Assembly: GCF_030247195.1 (NCBI RefSeq)
Contig: NC_080671.1
Coordinates: forward strand, 190,195,725-190,259,724
DNA: 64,000 nucleotides
Direction of reading: 5' to 3'
From: Topomyia yanbarensis
Taxonomy: Eukaryota > Arthropoda > Insecta > Diptera > Culicidae
Shown piece by piece: positions 56,256 to 64,000 of this stretch. Under the pieces are notes generated by a model. It made no database searches, had not been told where the DNA came from, and saw nothing but the letters and a program-made list of their open reading frames with translations. Position 1 is the first letter of the stretch; every line of letters begins with the position of its first letter. A program made the translations under genes and the position numbers.

Positions 56256-58460
56256 GTTTAATCATCAGATCCTATGGTTGACTAATACTTTGATTGTTTT
56301 TATATAGCTTTCAAATGGTTTACGTTATCGCCTTGATGTCAATGGAAAAGTTACAGGAAATGTTATGGACCTTACGAAAAACTAATTGCTGTTGATGAAT
56401 AACTCCTGAAAAGGTTGAAATATAACAAAATAGTTGGGTTGTATAAACAAAATTTAAAATATCTCGAGAACTAGGGTGGAGTGCCTATTTTCACCATACT
56501 ATGCAAGGTGCCTCACTTATTCGTTAATTACTCGCCCTACAATCAATGGAATACGTAAAAATTGACATCAACAGCTTTGCTTCGTTGTTAAGAACCAATA
56601 TAATAACACAAATGCACTGAAAACAGTGAAATTCTCGTGCTTGAGCGCAACGAAAACTCGAATCGAGTGCCCCTATTGTTGCGCTACCATTTGACCCACT
56701 GCGTTGAACAAAGGTGGCAGACACTGCTCTAACCAACGGCTTGAAATGGGTAGGGTGATAATAGAAACATGGCGCAAATGGGCTCATCACCCTACTGCAT
56801 TTCAGAATTTTTTTGTTATAAGAATTTCGATTTAAAATGGCGTTTGGAATCGTATTCAAAAATAAAATTCTACTTTTGACTGCAAATGGTATGAATTATG
56901 AAAATTTGTCAAAAGTTGTTGTTAGGAAAACTTTTTTATTTAATGCTTCTCCATGATCCAAATGCACTGAAAAAGCTTCTTTTAGGTATGTAAAACGATA
57001 AACATTAGACTTTTTACAATTTATGATGGGGTAACGCGAATAACTTTTAAAAAGGACTTAGTTACATGAATCAATTGTTCTTTTTGGAGCAAAATTCCAA
57101 ATATCTCGAAAACTATCGCATTTTGCAAGATATTTGTTAGGTGCATTTTGATTTAAAATGATATTTAGAATTATATTATGTAATAAAATTACAATTTTGT
57201 ATGTCAATTAGTATGAAATTTAAAAACATGTATAAAGTTATTGTTAGAAAAACTTTTTTGGTGATAATTTCTCCATCATGACATCACATTCAAAATGTTT
57301 CTTTCCTCTTTAGGTTTTCGTTGACAAAATATAAAAAAATAGAAAATGTTTTTTTTGCAATTTGAACTTTTATCATGAATTTTTGTTTTTGTGAAAAATG
57401 ATACAAATTTTTTTTCTGTGTATATTTTTTCGTGCAGAAGTATTCATTACCTGTAACTCGTTCTCAGATAGTTTTACTATATTAAATAGTGTAATCGAAC
57501 AAAACAATTTTGAAATTATTACACGTAGAAACGTTTACGCCCTTTTAAAAAATTGCGCTTGAGTCAAAGTAATCTTATTGACTGTGGAAAATATTTAGTC
57601 TTCCATGCCGGTTAAACCTGTAAAGTTTTATCGGAATCTAAGATGGTCGGTCACGATTTTAGAGATTTTCGGACGGATCTTCGTGGAATTCCTCTATTGT
57701 GACTTATGCCTTTGGTGGTTGTCGAGCGAATCTTCTCGGAGTGCATACGTTTACTCTGACCTGCTCCATTTGAATTCCTGCAAGCAGGTGCAGATTTCTC
57801 GCATCTTATTGATATTACCAGCCCCATCTCAGCTTCTCGCCGCCTCTGTTGCCCACCTTTGGTGGCAAGCAAAGTAGCAGCAAGAATTTGAGCTGGAGCT
57901 GATATTGACATTACCCAGTCAAACTCATCTGGAATTCTAACTGGTTTCTTGCGGAATTCCAGCTCAAATAAAACAACCGAGTCAGAATGTCTGGTTTCAT
58001 TTCCCCGAATGGAAAATATGAATTAGAACAATGATTTTTTTAAAGTGTATTTTGTTATTGTTTGTGTACAGAATCCGGTATAGATTTTTCTATAAAAGAG
58101 TACAGATAGAAAAGTTTTTTCAGCTCCCGGTACAGATTTAATTGTTATAACACTGGATGGAACAACGCATCAAAATGCTCCACAACATAAAAGCACAAAA
58201 GAAGTAGAAAATATCAAAAATGCTGCACAAAAATCAGAAGTAGTATAGTGTATCCGTGTATGCGTCAGTAAATTTTAAGACCCTTGCTAATGTTCAATTT
58301 TCAAAAATCGATCCTGCATCAACGTAAACCATTCAATAATTGATGAAATCATTTTTATCAATTGCGATAAGTTTCTAAAATACTGTGAAATGGTATTTTT
58401 TTACTCAACATTTTAAAAATATTTTTCTTCCACAACCTTGTGTAACGGTTAAGTTGGAGT
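56256..58460. other. unassigned sequence, partly old repeats
   Basis: 56440-56820 carries motifs of the form GGTAGGGTGATAATAG and CATCACCCTACTGC that look like ends of an old MITE. 57600-57960 is GC-richer, with a 90-codon frame without domains and an inverted CTGGAATTC/GAATTCCAG pair near 57930-57960. No gene is supported. Confidence 0.3.
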
Positions 58461-58468
58461 AACTGAAT

Positions 58469-58974
58469 TAAGGGTACTATTTATCTATATGTTTGTACGA
58501 GCGATATATATCGATGTGTTGGTAGCGGTTCCCTAAAAGCAGTATTTGGTTGTTTTTCCCAACAATGAATTTAAATAACTTAGGTTTGTTCTTGAAAAAT
58601 TCATTTTTGAAAAGCATCACTTCGTTGAAATTTTCGTTTTTAACCCAATATTGACAATATATCCTCCTCCATCGAGTGCGGTATCTCATCCGCAATTTTG
58701 ATGCGGTATCTTTCCCAATTGTAGGGGAGAGATACCGCACGACGACATTTTCCTCTGAAATTATGGATGACCGTGCTCATGATTAGAATGCCTTCTAAAA
58801 GGTCCCAGCTATTCAACCGATACAAGATTCACCAAAAAAAAATTGAACAATAAAAAAAGGTAATTTTAATGAGCTGCTGAAAAATTCTGGGTACCCGTGT
58901 AAAAGTAACCCTATATACGAGATATAGATAGTGCGGCATCTCACCCGATGCGGCATCTCTCCCGAAATTACCCT
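58469..58974. repeat. TGCGGYATCTCNCCC motif cluster, probable MITE
   Basis: The motif occurs near 58677, 58701, 58732 (inverted), 58931 and 58949. The right end reads inverted as AGGGTAATTTCGGGAGAGAT and the left end starts AAGGGTACT, so TIRs are possible but weak. Short frames in it have no domain. Confidence 0.45.
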
Positions 58975-59052
58975 ATAGAGATAATACGAATATGCGGAAT
59001 AGCCACCAACAATCCTTTCAGAATGATGAGCAGTATAGTGCATTCAAGTTAG

Positions 59053-59700
59053 TTATGGAATTTGTGTTTCGACTTCGTCCCATCAGAATCCGACACTAAC
59101 TTAGTGCAAGGACTAACCTAGTGCCAGATTGACGCTAGCTCCAAAAACGAAGACACAATTTGTGCTCCTGAGCAAACCACTAGTCAAATCACGTCCCACA
59201 ATTAGTTTTCACCCAAATTTTCTTCGTTAGGGAGGAATATAGAATAGGGCATCATGCATTGGCTTACTACGCCGAATCAAGTTTCGATTTTACTAGTTTT
59301 CATCAGCTTAACAGAACTCTTTTGTCTTGCGGGACAACATGCTTGACCTGGGCACACAAGTAGTGCATCCGTTTTTGAAGCTAGTGTCACTTCGGCACTA
59401 GCCTAATGCTGGCATCATGATAGCGGCGGATTCTGATGAAACGATGTCGAAACACAAATCCCACAACCAATCTTGGTAATTTCCAAATAATTTTTGATTA
59501 CAAGAATTGCAGGCCATTTATTGGGAAATGGCATGAGGTTTTTTTTTCATAAAATACATCTTACTATCGCGATATCTGGCCAATATTTCACAGATTTCTT
59601 ATGCCATATATTAAAATAAAAGAATCCAGCGTTAGCTTAGTCCTTGCAGTAAATTAATGTCGGATTCTGATGAGACGAAGTAGAAACGCAAATTCCATAA
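59053..59700. mobile_element. TIR element with 68-bp ends and a third internal arm
   Basis: 59053-59120 (TTATGGAATTTGTGTTTCGA...) matches the inverse of 59633-59700 along about 68 bases. A further copy of the right arm, in the same orientation, lies at about 59380-59468. The left arm can therefore pair with either. No coding capacity. Confidence 0.75.
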
Positions 59701-60049
59701 ATTTGGTTATAGACTTAGTGTCCTTTGCGAGCAAGAGTGGGTTTACCACTTATGCTCTTTAGGGGATAAAAATTGGGTTTCACGAAATTGTCAAGCGAAC
59801 AGCGGTAATGGGAAGAGATTGTAATTGTAAATTGTTTCAAGTTTGGAATTATGGCAAAGATAAAATTCATAATTTACGGGTGTGTACGAAAATGCACTAT
59901 TCCACCCATTTTTACAGCATACTCTGGAAAGTACTACGAAGTGAGTTACAAACAATATTAATACTTCAGTTGATTCCCAGAACAAAACTATTCTGAATTA
60001 TCGAAACATGCCACAATGTTTATTCAATACACAATCGTAATTACAATTA
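59701..60049. other. unassigned AT-rich sequence
   Basis: I see nothing that can be named. Confidence 0.35.
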
Positions 60050-61990
60050 CGTCCACAATGTTTGGATATTTACATTCCCATGAACTCAAAAACTCATAAG
60101 CCTCCCTTTTCCCCGGCACATAACTTCACTCACTGCAACCTTCAACCCGCACCACCAAAGTCTTTTCCAATTTCTCAACACCCACTGCTCGATGAAAACT
60201 CGAGCAAACACTCGCAAGCCCAACAAAATAGCAATAGACTCTCACCGTTACCCGAACCAGCCTGACACCCAACCACCCAAAGAAGGATTCACCTACATTC
60301 ACGGAGCACCACTTGGCACAAGTCCTAGCAGCTCGAACTTTATGCCGGCATGGGAAAATCCATCGCAACAGCTCGAATGCCGAAGCCAACCAAATCTGGT
60401 GTCGGTCTCTGGCAGGATATCGTGATTCGCACGCCCGCACAAACTCCTGCGGTAGGGTGCCTTCGACCGTCAGTCTTGTCGGCACCACCATGGTGAAAGG
60501 AGCCAAACCACCACCACTCTCACTCTTTTGAGAGGCGGTTACCGACCGGCGGCCTGGTCTGGGATATTTAGCGCCAGCTACGCGATAGTACGCGAAAAAC
60601 AAACGACTTTTCGTCAATTCGGAATATACGGGGCGGCGGTGTGATTTGTTGTTGGTTGTGGTGTGTGGGCATCCCCACGGGCGGATGAATATTGTTTTCA
60701 TTCGATTTTCTTGGTTTCTTTTGAGGGGCTCTCGATGCAAAGTGTTTTTCAGTTGAGATTTTGGATGAACTAATTCGTGCTTGGGAATGGCAATTTGAGC
60801 TTGCTGACGAACTACAGCTCGTTGCGGATACTTGTGTCTTCAGCCGGCCGCAATGGTGTCGATGACAAAATGAAGTAATGAAGAAAATGTGGTTTCACAG
60901 GAAGTCACGGAGATAACGAATTATCCGTGCATTGAGTGGTGTACTCTTATGGAAGTAAGGGACGTCGAGCTTTACTGCAGAGCGTTCGTTCGAAATACAC
61001 TCGATGGGAGAGTGATGTGAATATTCTTCGGTTGCTTCGATAAGCCGGGAAGGGTATAAAGCAGAATTCGAAATGAAACTGAAGGTATATAAAAAAACGG
61101 CGAACAGATGCGACGAATGTGCTTCAACCTTGTTGTCGAGTACCGAAGCGAAGGGAAAAAATCTTTTCCAAACTGAATAGTGTCGTGTAATTGATGGTTT
61201 ATTTGTTTTCAACTACGATAAAAATTAAGCTGCAACTCGTCAGTGCTTTGTGCACGAGTGTGGTTGATTGCAAGGATTTCTTCACGGCAGACCGTGCTAT
61301 TCACAACGGAATCGGTATGAACGAAACCTAGAACGAGGATATTCATTCAGCGCACGTCGAACCGTTGAACGAACAGGAGTGGGAAAAAACAAACCGTCGA
61401 TTCATGATTGAAAGGCAAAGTGATAAGAGCTTGATTTTTAATTGAAAAATTCTGTCTCCCTGCAGCTGGGATAGGAGATGTGCATGCGGTGACAAAATGA
61501 TCCGTGAAGAGTGATGGTGCTGAAGATACCGATCGACAGCTATGGGCGTCTGCTGGTCTACTAGGACAAGGACGAGAACAGCGTTCGAATGCGCCGGATG
61601 CCGTTCGGAGACCGATGCTAGAGACTGAAAAGATTGATAGGAGTGTAGGGGTGTCGTCAAGAATGCGGGCAATTTTTGTAACTAAAGTAACGCCACGGAC
61701 GAACTAGTCTGTTGCTCGATGGGGGGCTGCTGAAGTAGGTAAGTTGGAATGCAAGTTTGGTGTGATTTTGTTTGACTACACACTTAGTGTTTGCCTTGTG
61801 ATTTTGTCAGTCTTCGACAGTGATGGATTTTTGTTAGAAGCAACTTTGCAGAGAGAAAAAAATGTGTTTCGATTCGATGGCATGTACGACATGACCCAGC
61901 TTCAATACGATCTTCGCTTGAAGTGTCATGCATTAGACGTGACTAGAAACACCAATCAAATTGTGTGCAGATATGTGGATTGGAAATAGG
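60050..61990. other. low-repeat, GC-richer stretch; possible host gene region
   Basis: Not repeated in the window and richer in C and G than neighbours. The largest frame outside transposons lies here (60126-60740, minus, 204 codons), but plus-strand frames of 66-77 codons overlap it, its translation has no domain and many Arg/Ser/Cys as expected from GC-rich chance frames, and no splice sites stand out. An 81-codon plus frame (61744-61989) is also without features. It could be the UTR or first intron of a gene lying outside the window. Confidence 0.25.
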
Positions 61991-62662
61991 TGTAGGATGA
62001 TACGCAAACATGTGATCTGGATTTTGAGTGTTTTTATTTGAGGTTTCGTTCCGCTTCCGTTAAATGCAGTGAGCCGTAGTTGCATTTGGATTAGATAATT
62101 TTCTTTACAAAAAATATGATCAGTATTTGTTCAAAATGTATTCATGTAACATAGGCAACTTTGTGGTTGAGAACAAGTGAATGAGTGGCGTCCAACAAGG
62201 GCTAACACTCATTTTTCATATTTTATAGAAATCGGGTAAACTTCCGCATTTCCCAATCAATAATTTACCACATTAGTTCGAAATTCAGTCGCTAGGGCGG
62301 GGCTGTCATCAACTTTTGTATTGATCTAGAAAGGCAGATGGTGTCTACGACAATTTAATCGTGTATCGCTGTTCAGCATATTTCTTTACTTCGAGAAGAA
62401 TATTGTTTGACTTCACTAAACGAACTAAATGAATTTCGGGAAGTTTCTGCACCCGAATATGCATTAGATAGTTACTAAGAAGTTTAAAAAAGTTTATCTA
62501 AAAAAAGAACTGGACTGGAGGAAGGCGGATTTTCAAAGTTGCATTATTTTAGGATTTTATATTTAAGCTATATCACTGCAATAATATTTTTCAAGATCAA
62601 ACATAGAAATATGCTGAATAATTGTACATTCACAGTTTGCGTAAAAATAAGCACGACTATAC
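61991..62662. other. unassigned sequence
   Basis: I see nothing that can be named. Confidence 0.35.
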
Positions 62663-63060
62663 TTTTTGCCTTTCTCATATAGAAAGGTTATGCAATCACT
62701 CTAAAAATCGTCAACCTAATCACGGCCATTTTTTTGACCTATAAAGGCTTAGGTAGGAGTATGCAATGAGGGGTTGCTACTTTAAATTTAAAACTAGTTT
62801 AATTTTTTTTTAACAAGTTGAACAATTTCGGCACGGTTCGGACCCTCGGATCTTCCCATTGATCCGCCGCTGGTTTCAAGCGATGTTTCAGTATCGACAC
62901 ATAGTATCTCAAGATCGTGGCTGTCGATCCATTGTATGTATGTACAGATCGTACTGAATATGTAATATACATTTCCATCATTGTATTGAACATGACCAGC
63001 CATGAAAGTTTGGACAAATGAGAATGACACAATTGCATCACTAGGTGGATTAAAACAGGA
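62663..63060 (+). repeat. hairpin-ended interspersed repeat, subfamily 2, single unit
   Basis: Starts TTTTTGCCTTTCTCATATAG with its hairpin at 62669-62687, then TATGCAATCACTCTAAAAAT, GGAGTATGCAATGAGGGGTT, TGATCCGCCGCTGGTTTCAA and TCAAGATCGTGGCTGTCGAT, ending ATCACTAGGTGGATTAAAAC. It corresponds to unit 2 of the copies at 9761 and 47926. Confidence 0.8.
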
Positions 63061-63479
63061 TTTCTAAAAGCACTCTATTTCGAAATGTACATCACCTACA
63101 AAGTTTGCATCGTTAGAAGAAATATTTATAATAATAAGACTACTTTCTCGTAGACGCCATATTTGTATTTAGCTTTATTAAAAACTTGTAAACAGCGCCG
63201 ACCTAGCCGCTGAATTCTGAAAAGGCTTGATGTAATCAAATAGAGCGCTACATGTTATACACTCAGGTTTTTTTACGCATAAAAAACAGCGGAAATTGGA
63301 AAATCTGCGTAAAAAAACGAGTCAATTCGAAAATCCGCGTAACAAACTTAAAAAAATCTTTAACGAAGGACTTAGAATATTTTTAAAAGTCCTTTTGAAT
63401 GCAAAAGGCTTAGAAGATTTTCGGCAAGTTGATAGAGACGGGTCTGGAAGACTCCTTACGGTCCGCACCTCAATAATAT
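63061..63479. other. unassigned sequence with short CGTAA repeats
   Basis: TTTTTTTACGCA, TCTGCGTAAAAAAAC and TCCGCGTAACAAAC occur within 63267-63350, a short inverted/direct repeat cluster. No gene. Confidence 0.35.
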
Positions 63480-63921
63480 GGGTATTTTCGGAATGGTCTT
63501 GACGAGTAGGTGTCAGAAATTGATTTTTATCGCCATTTTGAAATACAAAATTGGCGACATCCGGTTTATCGAAATTCCCGCATGAAAAATCTGGGGAATC
63601 ATCCAAAACTTCCTCGAATATAAGATTTAATCATAAACCAGAGAAATGCAAAATATTTTCGTGGTATTCCAGAAGAGTGCGGTGAGATTAGAAATGAAAG
63701 GAGAAAGAGAAGAATTTGGTGTGAGTAGGGCGTTTGAGTCGATTCAAATTTAACACCTTGCTAAAATTCAAATAAATTCAGCTGTTTAATTAAAACTATT
63801 TGTACTACAATTGCAACTTCCAAATATACCCATATTGATTGGGTTATATCGGATTTCGCTAAACCAGAAGTCAAACATCGATCTTTGTCTCCTACTCGTA
63901 AAGACCATTCCGAAAACACCC
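63480..63921. mobile_element. TIR element ending at the (TA)n tract
   Basis: GGGTATTTTCGGAATGGTCT at 63480 matches the inverse of 63891-63921 (GGGTGTTTTCGGAATGGTCT), and the match continues through ACGAGTAGG, so the TIRs are about 31 bp. TA-rich sequence flanks both ends. A 94-codon minus-strand frame spanning the left end has no domain. Confidence 0.65.

Positions 63922-64000
<79 letters not shown>
63922..64000. repeat. (TA)n microsatellite, continues past the window
   Basis: About 39 uninterrupted TA units run to the last base of the window. Confidence 0.95.

Noticed and set aside
60126..60740. 204-codon minus-strand frame
   Set aside because: No domain, competing plus-strand frames, composition of a chance frame in GC-rich DNA, no splice or promoter support.

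Overview
This window looks like transposon-dense intergenic or intronic DNA from a culicine mosquito, most likely Aedes-like. The assignment rests on the repeats: tRNA-derived SINEs of Feilai type, a DD37E Tc1/mariner element (a class described mainly from mosquitoes), a BEL/Pao retrotransposon, I/R1/LOA-, CR1/L2- and RTE-like LINE fragments, and many miniature inverted-repeat elements. I recognise no host gene with confidence. The two long clean reading frames, at the left end and at 36.9-38.4 kb, both belong to retrotransposons.

Layout. 0-4.1 kb: 3' part of a BEL/Pao element (intact pol, then a TGTTC...GAACA LTR). 4.1-4.3 kb: fragment of a LINE ORF1 zinc knuckle. 4.6-8.2 kb: mostly unassigned, with a slightly GC-richer island and a weak promoter-like patch at 6.5 kb. 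8.2-11.7 kb: copies of a hairpin-ended interspersed repeat and another dispersed repeat. 12.4-12.85 kb: cluster of a short GGGCGAWACT motif. 13.7-16.1 kb: decayed I/R1/LOA-type LINE (RT plus RNase H) interrupted by a 248-bp MITE. 17-19 kb: unassigned, less repetitive sequence. 19.9-22.1 kb: LINE ORF1 remnants. 22.5-23.7 kb: DD37E element with a SINE inserted in its transposase gene. 23.8-24.6 kb: two MITEs.

24.6-27.5 kb is unassigned. 27.5-28.5 kb is a degenerate repeat. 30.2-31.15 kb holds an inverted SINE beside a minus-strand DD41D mariner transposase. 31.4-33.25 kb is a degenerate long-period repeat whose relatives recur at 43.9-44.7 and 47.0-47.6 kb. 34.2-35.1 kb is an AAATGAATC minisatellite. 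35.4-36.35 kb is a pogo/Tigger-like non-autonomous element. 36.65-39.2 kb holds two minus-strand LINE fragments. 43.2-43.7 kb is a MITE with an internal 132-bp triplication. 45.0-46.7 kb is a giant foldback element. 47.9-49.1 kb is another hairpin-ended repeat with an internal duplication. 50.9-52.0 kb contains broken coding-like sequence of unknown origin. 54.6-56.25, 59.05-59.70 and 63.48-63.92 kb are TIR elements. The window ends inside a (TA)n tract.

The genes do not form a pathway. What links the features is nested insertion: SINE into DD37E, MITE into LINE, and probably BEL into a LINE ORF1. Many elements also have foldback structure. All family assignments were made by eye, without database searches.
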